From assembly GCA_902797065.1 (NCBI GenBank), contig CADBRK010000076.1, forward strand, positions 1 to 5,960: DNA of 5,960 nt, given 5' to 3'. Origin of the DNA: an uncultured Ruminococcus sp. GTDB lineage: Bacteria; Bacillota; Clostridia; Oscillospirales; Acutalibacteraceae. The position numbers and the translations under genes are program-made. Position 1 is the stretch's first letter; each line of letters starts with the position of its first letter. Below, piece after piece: positions 1 to 5,960 of this stretch. The notes below the pieces were generated by a model. It was not told where the DNA came from and made no database searches. It saw only the letters and a program-made list of their open reading frames with translations.

Positions 1-50
1 AAACCATACACAGAACTATGCCGCGAGCTTTGAAGCAAGAATAATGTTGA

Positions 51-66
51 ATTACGTACGCGTAAT
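51..66. repeat. Perfect 6-bp inverted repeat with 4-nt loop
   Basis: ATTACG (51-56) and CGTAAT (61-66) are exact reverse complements around the 4-nt spacer TACG. It is the first of several small palindromes in the first 223 bases. There is no T-run after it, so it does not look like an intrinsic terminator. Its function is unknown. Confidence 0.5.
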
Positions 67-70
67 ACCT

Positions 71-111
71 GCAGGCGTTTGCCTGCCGCCGGGCGTTTGC
101 CTGCCAAACCC
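71..111. repeat. GC-rich repeat cluster: 14-bp direct repeat with nested hairpins
   Basis: The 14-mer GGCGTTTGCCTGCC occurs exactly at 74-87 and 92-105 (period 18). The first copy lies in a perfect hairpin, GCAGGC (71-76), loop GTTT, GCCTGC (81-86). The second can form another stem: GGG (91-93) plus TTTG (96-99), with CG bulged, against CAAACCC (105-111). The GC-rich block stands out sharply from the AT-rich surroundings. It resembles a small REP-like or palindromic intergenic element. A T-tract at 125-129 is too distant for a canonical terminator. Confidence 0.6.
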
Positions 112-155
112 GACATACTATACATTTTTATTCTCTGTAAGATTTAAACTTACTT

Positions 156-223
156 AATGCCCGATCCACGGGCGGATACTATCGTTATGTATTTTAATCA
201 AAAAAATCGGGTTTTCGGGCATT
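156..223. repeat. Alternative inverted repeats around GCCCG
   Basis: AATGCCCGA (156-164) is an exact reverse complement of TCGGGCATT (215-223), a 9-bp pairing across 50 nt. The same left arm can instead pair locally, GCCCG (159-163) with CGGGC (169-173) across a 5-nt loop, or CCCGAT (161-166) with ATCGGG (206-211). These pairings are mutually exclusive. The element lies upstream of the predicted promoter, so it would act as RNA only if transcription enters from further left; otherwise it may be a DNA site or a repeat remnant. Confidence 0.4.
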
Positions 224-254
224 TACTTGTAATAAAGAAAATGTATCATTTTTG

Positions 255-283
255 TTGCTTTTCGGGGTGAATTGTAATATAAT
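255..283 (+). promoter_or_regulatory. Probable sigma-A-type promoter of the operon
   Basis: A perfect -10 hexamer TATAAT is at 278-283. A partial -35, TTGCTT, is at 255-260, matching the conserved TTG of TTGACA, with the optimal 17-nt spacing. Transcription would begin near 290, leaving a leader of about 70 nt before the MBOAT start. The palindrome ATGTACAT (284-291) overlaps the expected start site and could be an operator, but an 8-bp palindrome is weak evidence. No other promoter-like pair is evident between the four genes. Confidence 0.6.
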
Positions 284-348
284 ATGTACATGTCTGATTT
301 TGGATGATTAAACAGATTTTTGTCCGAAATACAATTATGTAAAAGAAA

Positions 349-354
349 AGAGGA
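349..354 (+). promoter_or_regulatory. Ribosome binding site of the MBOAT gene
   Basis: AGAGGA sits 5 nt before the ATG at 360. A second ATG at 356 lies in another frame and only 1 nt after the Shine-Dalgarno sequence, so 360 is the better start. Confidence 0.6.
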
Positions 355-359
355 AATGT

Positions 360-1763
360 ATGGTTTTTGCGGATTTGTTTTTCTTATACATCTTTCTTCC
401 CGCTTGTCTTGTATCATACTTTGCTATCGGGAATGTAAGATATAAAAACGGCGTGCTGATTGTTTTCTCGCTTATATTCTATGCATGGGGCGAACCTACA
501 GTGGTTCTGCTGCTGATACTGAGCACCATAGTAAACTGGCTGCTCGGTCTTGCGATAGATAAGCACCGAAAGGACGGACTGGGGAAGCTTGCGCTGGCAG
601 GCTCGCTGACATTCAGCCTCGGTATGCTCGTTGTATTCAAATACCTCGGGTTCATAGTGGAGAACTTAAACCTTATCCCCGGAGTGGATATACCCGTACC
701 GGATATTACTCTGCCGATAGGTATCAGCTTCTATACGTTCCAGATACTGTCTTATGTGATCGACTGCTATTGGGGTCAGGTCAAGGTGCAGAAGAACTAC
801 TTCAAGTTCCTTCTGTTCGTATCGCTGTTCCCTCAGCTTATCGCAGGTCCTATCGTACGCTACAGCGTTATCGAGAAGGAAATATACGACAGAAGAACCA
901 CCGTTGCCGATCTCAGCGACGGTGCATGCAGGTTTATGATAGGTCTTGCAAAGAAGGTCATTCTTGCAAATAATTTGTGGGTGATAGTCGAGAACTTCTT
1001 TACCGACGATATTACGGGACTTTCCGTCTGCGGAACATGGTACACCGTTATCATCTATGCGATGTATGTGTTCTTCGATTTCAGCGGATATTCCGATATG
1101 GCTATCGGTCTGGGCAGAATATTCGGCTTCCACTTTGACGAGAACTTCCGTCATCCGTTCATGTGCAGGAATATTGCCGAGTTCTGGCAGAGATGGCATA
1201 TATCGCTCGGCTCGTTCTTCAGGGATTATGTACTCTATCTCCCGATAGGCGGCAAAATGCACAAGTATCTTAATCTGTTCCTCGTGTGGTTCTGTACCGG
1301 TATGTGGCACGGCGCTTCGTGGAACTATATCATCTGGGGTCTGTACTTCGGTCTGTTTATCCTGATCGAGCAGCTCCTTGGCAAAAAGCGCATGAAGGCT
1401 ATCCCTGCTGTCATCACGCATATCTACAGCAAGATAGTCATAATCGTGGGCTTCGGTATATTCTACTTTGAGAACTTCTCTCAGCTCGGAGATTTCTTCA
1501 AGAACCTTGTCGGAGCTAACAATAACGCATTGACAGACACTATCACTACGACGAGTATGGTAAACAACTGTTTCCTTATCGCAGTCGCTCTGATCGCATG
1601 CTTCCCTGTGGGCGCGTTTGTCAATAAGCTTTTCGACAAGACAAAGGGCACTATAGCTTTGGGGCAGACGCTTAAAGTGATCTACTGTCTCGGACTTCTT
1701 ATAGTATGCAGTCTGCTTCTTGTAGACGCAACAAGCAATCCTTTCCTGTATTTCAGATTCTAA
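360..1763 (+). CDS. MBOAT family membrane-bound O-acyltransferase (AlgI/DltB-like)
   Basis: The 467-residue product is a polytopic membrane protein of the MBOAT family, the class that moves acyl groups across the membrane toward surface polymers (AlgI in alginate acetylation, DltB in teichoic acid D-alanylation). Visible hallmarks are FYAWGEP at 40-46, AGPIVRY at 162-168, DFSGYSDMAIG from 240, the FWQRWH motif ending in His280 and followed by FFRDY, and TGMWHGASWN with His317. Those two histidines correspond to the conserved pair of the family; the second is the invariant, probably catalytic one. Roughly ten to twelve hydrophobic segments are spread along the chain, and the length fits AlgI-like proteins. 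The start is supported by AGAGGA 5 nt upstream. It is the first gene of the operon, ending 19 nt before the DHHW gene, the usual partner of such acyltransferases. The family assignment is secure; the acyl group and acceptor are not known from sequence. An FkbH-type gene downstream hints at a hydroxyacyl unit instead of plain acetyl. Confidence 0.93.
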   Translation: MVFADLFFLYIFLPACLVSYFAIGNVRYKNGVLIVFSLIFYAWGEPTVVLLLILSTIVNWLLGLAIDKHRKDGLGKLALAGSLTFSLGMLVVFKYLGFIVENLNLIPGVDIPVPDITLPIGISFYTFQILSYVIDCYWGQVKVQKNYFKFLLFVSLFPQLIAGPIVRYSVIEKEIYDRRTTVADLSDGACRFMIGLAKKVILANNLWVIVENFFTDDITGLSVCGTWYTVIIYAMYVFFDFSGYSDMAIGLGRIFGFHFDENFRHPFMCRNIAEFWQRWHISLGSFFRDYVLYLPIGGKMHKYLNLFLVWFCTGMWHGASWNYIIWGLYFGLFILIEQLLGKKRMKAIPAVITHIYSKIVIIVGFGIFYFENFSQLGDFFKNLVGANNNALTDTITTTSMVNNCFLIAVALIACFPVGAFVNKLFDKTKGTIALGQTLKVIYCLGLLIVCSLLLVDATSNPFLYFRF

Positions 1764-1767
1764 AGAG

Positions 1768-1774
1768 AGGGAGG
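1768..1774 (+). promoter_or_regulatory. Ribosome binding site of the DHHW gene
   Basis: AGGGAGG, a near-consensus Shine-Dalgarno sequence, lies in the 19-nt gap after the MBOAT stop, 8 nt before the ATG at 1783. The same heptamer at the same distance precedes the zinc-ribbon gene. Confidence 0.7.
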
Positions 1775-1782
1775 TATTCCGA

Positions 1783-3426
1783 ATGGCTAAATCAAAAAGA
1801 AAGACGACGAATGTCAACGATCCGCAGTACATTGAGAATAAAGGCAAAAGCGACATCAGATTCTGGTTCCGGCTGCTGTCCGTTACAATAATTGTTCCGG
1901 TATACACTGCGATAGTCGTTACGCTGCTTGTTCTGCCGAGATCGACTATATCAATGCTCGAAAAGAGAGAGCTTGCGACGTTCCCCGAATTCAGCTGGGA
2001 GAGCTATTTCAGCGGAGAGTATACCGCCGCAATAGCGAACTACTTTGACGATACTGTGCCTTTCCGCGATACTCTGAAGCAGGCGGGAAGTCAGCTGACG
2101 AATTTCTGGGGCATAAAGTACAACGATGTTCAGATTTCGGGTCAGATGTATGTCGTAAACGATAAAAACGACAAAGATAATGACAGCGGCGACGCTGCAG
2201 CCGAGAGCAAGTCGGAGGACAACAAAACGAATAAAGCCGCTGACAATACTTCAAGCGGCAAGAAAGACAGCTCATCAAAAACGGACGGCAAAAAGGACAG
2301 CGATACCGACACCGAAAAGCCGAAGCCGAAGGGTCAGGAGATCGCCGACGGCGTGTTCACCAACGGTACTATCGTTGTATATCAGGACGGACACTACAGG
2401 GCTATGTCGATGTACGGCGGCGGTTCGGGTCAGGTTTATGCGAGCGCGCTCAACAACTTTGCGAGCGATCTTCCGGGCGTGCGCGTGTACTCTATGGTTG
2501 CTCCCACTCCGGGCGAATTCTACACTCCGAAGAATTTCAGCGATTACAACGCAAGCCAGGAGGACGATATAAAAGAGATCAACGATATGCTCATCAATGT
2601 AAAGGGGCTTAATATCTGCCCGACGCTTGCCGATCATATCGACGAACCTATCTACACGAGAACAGACCATCACTGGATGTCAAACGGCGCATATTATGCG
2701 GCTCAGGATTTTGCAAACGCTGCGGGCGTACCGTTTGCGAAGCTTTCCAACTATACAAAGGAGACTGTTCCCGGTTATGTGGGAACGATGTATAACTTCT
2801 CGGACAACAACGCAGACCTGCTCAACGATCCGGAGGATTTCATCTACTACAAGCCTACAAATAAAATCAAAACAGAATATTATACACAGAGCTATTCGTT
2901 TAGCCACGAGGGCGAGCTTCTCCAGTATATCGGTGACATCAGCAGCATGTATATGACATATATGGGCGGCGACGGTTATGTGTGCCATATCACAACGGAC
3001 GTCAAGAACGGCAGACGTCTCTGTGTTGTAAAGGACAGCTACGGAAATGCGGAGATACCGTTCTACACAAGCTCGTTTGAGGAGATATTCGTTGTGGATA
3101 TGAGATACTTCGAGCTTAACCTCGTTGACTTCTGCCGGGATAAGGGTGTGACAGACCTTCTGTTCACTATGTGTACCTATTCTGCGGTAGGAACAAATGC
3201 GGATAATCTCGATAATCTGCGAACACAAGGCGGCGCTGCTCCGGCAGAGGACGAAAAGCCCGCAGAGGAATCTCAGGTTGAAGAAGAAACTTCCTCCGAA
3301 CCCGAGGAGACTCCGCACGTAAGCGACGAGAATTATTTCACGAATGAGGACGATAATTACACCGGTGAAGATTACGGCGGCGACGACTACTACGGCGAAG
3401 ACGACGGATACGGCGACGAATGGTAG
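1783..3426 (+). CDS. DHHW family protein, AlgX/DltD-like membrane-anchored SGNH-type partner of MBOAT
   Basis: This 547-residue protein is the expected extracytoplasmic partner of the upstream MBOAT. A basic N-terminus is followed by one membrane segment (about 31-51), placing the rest outside the cell. Next comes a conserved family opening: EKRELATFPEFS (60-71), then YFDDTVPFRD (87-96). The name-giving DHHW motif is at 295-298 and a KDSYGN serine block at 417-422, followed by FEEIFVVDMRYF (432-443). By analogy with AlgX, whose active site uses an Asp-x-His pair and a Ser, Asp295, His297 and Ser419 are the probable catalytic residues. Two unusual low-complexity parts are present: a Lys/Asp/Ser-rich linker at about 127-185, splitting the N-terminal block from the catalytic region, and an acidic tail (about 484-547) ending in Gly/Tyr/Asp/Glu repeats. 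The likely role is transfer or handling of acyl groups on a surface glycan. The family call is firm, while the reaction and substrate are inferred. Confidence 0.88.
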   Translation: MAKSKRKTTNVNDPQYIENKGKSDIRFWFRLLSVTIIVPVYTAIVVTLLVLPRSTISMLEKRELATFPEFSWESYFSGEYTAAIANYFDDTVPFRDTLKQAGSQLTNFWGIKYNDVQISGQMYVVNDKNDKDNDSGDAAAESKSEDNKTNKAADNTSSGKKDSSSKTDGKKDSDTDTEKPKPKGQEIADGVFTNGTIVVYQDGHYRAMSMYGGGSGQVYASALNNFASDLPGVRVYSMVAPTPGEFYTPKNFSDYNASQEDDIKEINDMLINVKGLNICPTLADHIDEPIYTRTDHHWMSNGAYYAAQDFANAAGVPFAKLSNYTKETVPGYVGTMYNFSDNNADLLNDPEDFIYYKPTNKIKTEYYTQSYSFSHEGELLQYIGDISSMYMTYMGGDGYVCHITTDVKNGRRLCVVKDSYGNAEIPFYTSSFEEIFVVDMRYFELNLVDFCRDKGVTDLLFTMCTYSAVGTNADNLDNLRTQGGAAPAEDEKPAEESQVEEETSSEPEETPHVSDENYFTNEDDNYTGEDYGGDDYYGEDDGYGDEW

Positions 3427-3450
3427 TTCACAGCTATGACTAATAACAAA

Positions 3451-3457
3451 AGGGAGG
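3451..3457 (+). promoter_or_regulatory. Ribosome binding site deciding the zinc-ribbon gene start
   Basis: AGGGAGG lies 8 nt before the ATG at 3466. An in-frame ATG at 3436 would place this strong Shine-Dalgarno sequence inside the coding region and has no good site of its own, so 3466 is the preferred start. Confidence 0.75.
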
Positions 3458-3465
3458 TCAGTATT

Positions 3466-4329
3466 ATGAAATGTCAGCACTGCGGCAGCGAGACTGCCGA
3501 TTATCGGAGAGTTTGTCAGGTTTGCGGTTCTCCGCTGAATGTTTCGGGCTTTGATAACGGAGACGGTCGGTCGGATGCGTACGATAATAATATGGATTCG
3601 TATCAGTCGGAGAAAGCTGTACCTGATGCAGGTACTTCATATCAGAGTCAAACGATAAAGACCTACGGTGAGAATTATAATATGCGGCAGCCGGAACAAT
3701 CAGCCGGCAAGGTATATACGATGAGAAAGCCTGTTCAAAGTGAGGCTAACGATTATTCGTTCAACCGGTCGGAACAGAATACAAATTACTCTTTCGGGCA
3801 GCAGCCCGTACAAAGTGAGTATAAACCTTACGAACCGCCCGTACAGAATACGAATATAGCCTACGGACAGCCGCAGTATACTCGGCAAGACGGAAATGCT
3901 TATTACGGTCGGCAGTACGGCGGTTACGGACAGCAGTCTGCGCCGCAGAATAATTCTTATAGTTATCAGGGGAATATGACAAAGCGGGATTTTGTAAAAA
4001 TGCCGAGCATGTCGAAGGTGAAGTTTGACTGGATGGGTGCATGGATCTCGGGTTATGCCCTGTGTGCTCTGAATGTGGTGCTTTTGCTCCTGATGAACAA
4101 TCCTTACGGATTGATTGATATTGTTCTGATGCTTGGTCTGACTATCGGGATCCACGTGGGCTTTAACAGAGGGTGCGCCGTAGCTTTGCTTGTATATGCG
4201 GTGTTTAATCTGATCGCCGGTTATATAATGTACCATCGTTTTATGGGCATATGGGTAATTGTCGCAGGAGTATGGGCGGTTAAGGCAACGTTTGAATTTC
4301 ATAAGCAATGGAAGAATTATTACGGTTAG
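3466..4329 (+). CDS. Zinc-ribbon membrane protein with Tyr/Gln/Asn-rich linker, function unknown
   Basis: The product (287 residues from 3466) has three parts. An N-terminal zinc ribbon has Cys3, Cys6, Cys17 and Cys20 in two CxxC knuckles. A long, probably disordered region (about 25-180) is rich in Tyr, Gln, Asn, Ser and Gly and contains diverged internal repeats: PVQSE at 89-93 and 114-118, and QNTNYSFGQ (104-112) against QNTNIAYGQ (127-135). The C-terminus has about four hydrophobic segments (near 193-210, 216-233, 237-256 and 261-276), ending in a short polar tail. With the ribbon lacking a signal peptide, it most likely faces the cytoplasm. Zinc-ribbon plus linker plus membrane-domain proteins are common in Firmicutes and mostly uncharacterised. 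Its place between the DHHW and FkbH genes, 39 nt and 24 nt away, suggests co-expression and perhaps a scaffold or regulatory role, but this is inference. An alternative in-frame start at 3436 would add ten residues and move the ribbon off the terminus. Confidence 0.8.
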   Translation: MKCQHCGSETADYRRVCQVCGSPLNVSGFDNGDGRSDAYDNNMDSYQSEKAVPDAGTSYQSQTIKTYGENYNMRQPEQSAGKVYTMRKPVQSEANDYSFNRSEQNTNYSFGQQPVQSEYKPYEPPVQNTNIAYGQPQYTRQDGNAYYGRQYGGYGQQSAPQNNSYSYQGNMTKRDFVKMPSMSKVKFDWMGAWISGYALCALNVVLLLLMNNPYGLIDIVLMLGLTIGIHVGFNRGCAVALLVYAVFNLIAGYIMYHRFMGIWVIVAGVWAVKATFEFHKQWKNYYG

Positions 4330-4341
4330 GCATGACTCGGT

Positions 4342-4348
4342 AAAGGAG
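4342..4348 (+). promoter_or_regulatory. Ribosome binding site of the FkbH-like gene
   Basis: AAAGGAG lies 5 nt before the ATG at 4354, in the 24-nt gap after the zinc-ribbon gene. An ATG at 4332 runs into a stop after three codons and is not a usable start. Confidence 0.7.
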
Positions 4349-4353
4349 ATTTT

Positions 4354-5960
4354 ATGAAAGAACTTGAATATCCTTTTGACTCCGCATATGTAATGAAAAA
4401 GCGGAAGTCTATAAAAAGAACACTGCTTTCGGACGGTTCGACACGTCTGAAAAAGAAGATCGCCGTGCTTGGCGGCTCGACTACGAACGATATAGTTTCC
4501 GCTATGGAATTATTCCTGCTGAATATGGGCATTGAACCCGAGTTTTATCAATCCGAGTATGCGCAGTACTGGCAGGACGCCATGTTCCCGAGCGAGGAGC
4601 TTGTAAGCTTTGCGCCGGATATTGTGTTTATTCACACGACTAACAGAAATATAACGTCATTCCCGAAGGTTACAGATAAGCCCGAAGATGTACAGACAAT
4701 GCTCAGCGGCGAGTTTGACCGTTTCAAGCAGATGTGGACGGCGGTAAGCGAGCGTTTTAAATGCCCTATCATACAAAACAACTTTGAAATGCCGTTCTAC
4801 CGCCTTATGGGCAACCGTGACTGCTCCGATTACAGGGGCAGAGAGAACTTCATCAGCCGCCTGAACATGATGTTCTATGAGTACAGCCAGAACACGGGCA
4901 ATTTCTATATTAATGATATAAATTATATTTCGGCAAGCTACGGCTTGAAGGAATGGTCAAATCCGCTTTTCTGGAATATGTACAAGTATGCGATGTGCGT
5001 TGAGGCTATCCCCGAATTTGCGTTCAATACGGCGAACATTATCAAGTCCGTATTCGGCAGGAACAAAAAAGCGCTTGCGCTTGACCTCGACAATACTCTG
5101 TGGGGCGGTGTTGTCGGCGACGACGGAGTCGAGCATATTCAGATAGGGCAGGAGACGGGCGTTGCTCAAAGCTACTATGAGTTCCAGAATTATATCAAGG
5201 CGCATAAGGACTTAGGAATTATGCTTACCGTATGTTCGAAGAATGACGAGGAGAACGCTATCGCAGGGCTTAATCACCCCGAAGGCGCGCTGAAGCCCGA
5301 TGATTTTATTATAATCAAAGCAAACTGGGAGAATAAGGACAGGAATATTGCCAATACTGCAAGCGAGCTTAATATTCTGCCCGAATCCATTGTTTTCGTA
5401 GACGACAACCCCGCCGAAAGAGCGATCGTCGAAGCGCAGCTCAAAGGCGTATGCGCACCCGCTATTGACGGCGTGGAGAATTATATTCAGACATTGGACA
5501 GAAGCGGATATTTTGAGGTAACGACATTCAGCGAGGACGACATCAAGCGCAACGAGATGTACAAGGCGAATGTACAGAGAGCCGCACAGCAGGCAACATT
5601 CGAGAATTACACCGATTATCTGCTGAGTCTTGATATGAATGCTGTTATAGACGATTTTATCCCGATGTATATCCAGAGGATAACGCAGCTTTCAAACAAG
5701 AGCAACCAGTTCAATGTTACCACAAAGAGGTACACGACAGCCGAGATGGAAGCTGTTTTCGCAAGTGACGAGTATATCAGACTCTACGGCAAGCTTACGG
5801 ATAAGTTCGGCGATAACGGCGTTGTATCGGTGGTTATCGGCAAAAAGGACGGCACGACGCTCAATATGGAATTGTGGCTGATGAGCTGCAGAGTGCTTAA
5901 AAGAGATATGGAATTCGCTATGCTCGATACGCTTGTCGAAAAGTGCAGAGAGCAGGGAAT
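4354..5960 (+). CDS. FkbH-like HAD-IIIC family protein, C-terminus cut by the window edge
   Basis: The frame is open from the ATG to the window end, 535 complete codons with no stop, so the last part of the protein is missing. The architecture is that of FkbH-like proteins. An N-terminal SGNH-like domain begins at about 36 with the Gly/Ser turn VLGGSTTND (38-46). A HAD phosphatase domain follows with all motifs intact: DLDNTLWGG (244-252) with nucleophile Asp244 and Asp246, Ser295 in TVCSKN, Lys328 in KANWENKD, and VDDNPAER (349-356). A C-terminal GNAT-like domain carries LSNKSNQFNVTTKRY (446-460) and LMSCRVLKRDME (509-520), both family hallmarks. Characterised members dephosphorylate 1,3-bisphosphoglycerate and load the glyceryl unit onto an acyl carrier protein, and the intact motifs suggest an active cytoplasmic enzyme. 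Next to an MBOAT/DHHW pair, it probably supplies the acyl donor for surface-polymer modification. The exact unit is unknown, and no carrier protein is visible in the window. About 30-70 residues are probably missing, judging by family length. Confidence 0.9.
   Translation, partial: MKELEYPFDSAYVMKKRKSIKRTLLSDGSTRLKKKIAVLGGSTTNDIVSAMELFLLNMGIEPEFYQSEYAQYWQDAMFPSEELVSFAPDIVFIHTTNRNITSFPKVTDKPEDVQTMLSGEFDRFKQMWTAVSERFKCPIIQNNFEMPFYRLMGNRDCSDYRGRENFISRLNMMFYEYSQNTGNFYINDINYISASYGLKEWSNPLFWNMYKYAMCVEAIPEFAFNTANIIKSVFGRNKKALALDLDNTLWGGVVGDDGVEHIQIGQETGVAQSYYEFQNYIKAHKDLGIMLTVCSKNDEENAIAGLNHPEGALKPDDFIIIKANWENKDRNIANTASELNILPESIVFVDDNPAERAIVEAQLKGVCAPAIDGVENYIQTLDRSGYFEVTTFSEDDIKRNEMYKANVQRAAQQATFENYTDYLLSLDMNAVIDDFIPMYIQRITQLSNKSNQFNVTTKRYTTAEMEAVFASDEYIRLYGKLTDKFGDNGVVSVVIGKKDGTTLNMELWLMSCRVLKRDMEFAMLDTLVEKCREQG

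Larger units (their letters stand above)
1..359. other. Intergenic region upstream of the operon; no supported gene
   Basis: I see no gene I can support here. Frame 2 is open from the window edge to a TAA at 155-157, but its peptide is dominated by a translated tandem repeat (GVCLP twice) and has no recognisable domain. The other two frames stop at 31-33 and 40-42. An upstream gene could end within the first 50 bases, but which frame would be used cannot be decided. The left part holds several small inverted repeats and one direct repeat, listed separately. The part after about 180 is AT-rich and holds the probable operon promoter and leader. No tRNA, riboswitch or convincing terminator is visible. 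Confidence 0.6.

Noticed and set aside
71..105. CRISPR array
   Set aside because: Only two copies of a 14-bp repeat with a 4-nt gap; no spacers of CRISPR length and no cas genes.
2..157. Open frame from the left edge that could be the end of an upstream gene
   Set aside because: The peptide is mostly a translated repeat and non-conserved sequence with no domain. The frame has no start in view and the region is full of palindromes, so coding is not supported.
201..223. Possible minus-strand terminator (CCCG blocks followed by a T-run)
   Set aside because: The two CGGG blocks are direct repeats and cannot form a hairpin with each other; no stem immediately precedes the T-run.
666..1907. Long open frame on the minus strand (413 codons)
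   Set aside because: It lies antisense over the MBOAT gene, whose product has clear family motifs. The minus-strand peptide shows no domain and the frame is a by-product of codon composition.
3436..3465. Upstream in-frame ATG for the zinc-ribbon gene
   Set aside because: It lacks its own ribosome site, and the strong AGGGAGG lies between it and the ATG at 3466, which also places the first CxxC at the usual terminal position.
2680..3480. Minus-strand open frame of 266 codons
   Set aside because: It lies antisense to the DHHW catalytic region and tail; its Val/Ile-rich stretches are the complement of the Asp/Glu-rich codons, not a real membrane protein.
3700..4308. Minus-strand open frame of 202 codons
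   Set aside because: It is antisense to the zinc-ribbon gene, with no ribosome site or recognisable motif.

Overview
The window carries one forward-strand gene cluster that reads as a cell-surface O-acylation operon. It contains four closely spaced genes: an AlgI/DltB-type MBOAT acyltransferase (360-1763), a DHHW/AlgX-like membrane-anchored SGNH-type protein (1783-3426), a zinc-ribbon protein with a Tyr/Gln/Asn-rich linker and a C-terminal membrane domain (3466-4329), and an FkbH-type HAD-IIIC protein (4354 to beyond the window end). The gaps between genes are 19, 39 and 24 nt. None of them contains a visible terminator, and every gene has its own good Shine-Dalgarno sequence, so co-transcription is likely.

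Organism: the sequence suggests a Gram-positive anaerobe of the Clostridia, plausibly a Ruminococcus/Oscillospiraceae-type gut bacterium. Reasons are the strong AGGAGG-like ribosome sites, frequent ATA and AGA codons, moderate GC in genes with AT-rich flanks, and protein families (DHHW, zinc-ribbon membrane proteins) typical of Firmicutes. This is an inference from style and families, not a database match.

Layout: 1-359 is non-coding as far as I can tell. Its left part (about 50-223) is crowded with small inverted and direct repeats. Its right part is AT-rich and holds a good sigma-A-like promoter (-35 near 255, -10 at 278), giving an approximately 70-nt leader before the MBOAT start. The rest is the operon. 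The last gene is cut by the window edge, missing its C-terminus.

How the genes may work together: FkbH-family proteins are known to make glyceryl-S-ACP from a glycolytic 1,3-bisphosphoglycerate donor, or otherwise act on short acyl units on carrier proteins. MBOAT proteins of the AlgI/DltB class move acyl groups across the membrane, and DltD/AlgX-like SGNH-type partners take part in delivery to the surface polymer. The inferred pathway is therefore cytoplasmic loading of a three-carbon hydroxyacyl unit, MBOAT export, and transfer by the DHHW protein to an extracellular glycan or teichoic acid. An acyl carrier protein would be required and is not in the window; it may lie just downstream. The zinc-ribbon membrane protein is the unexplained member.
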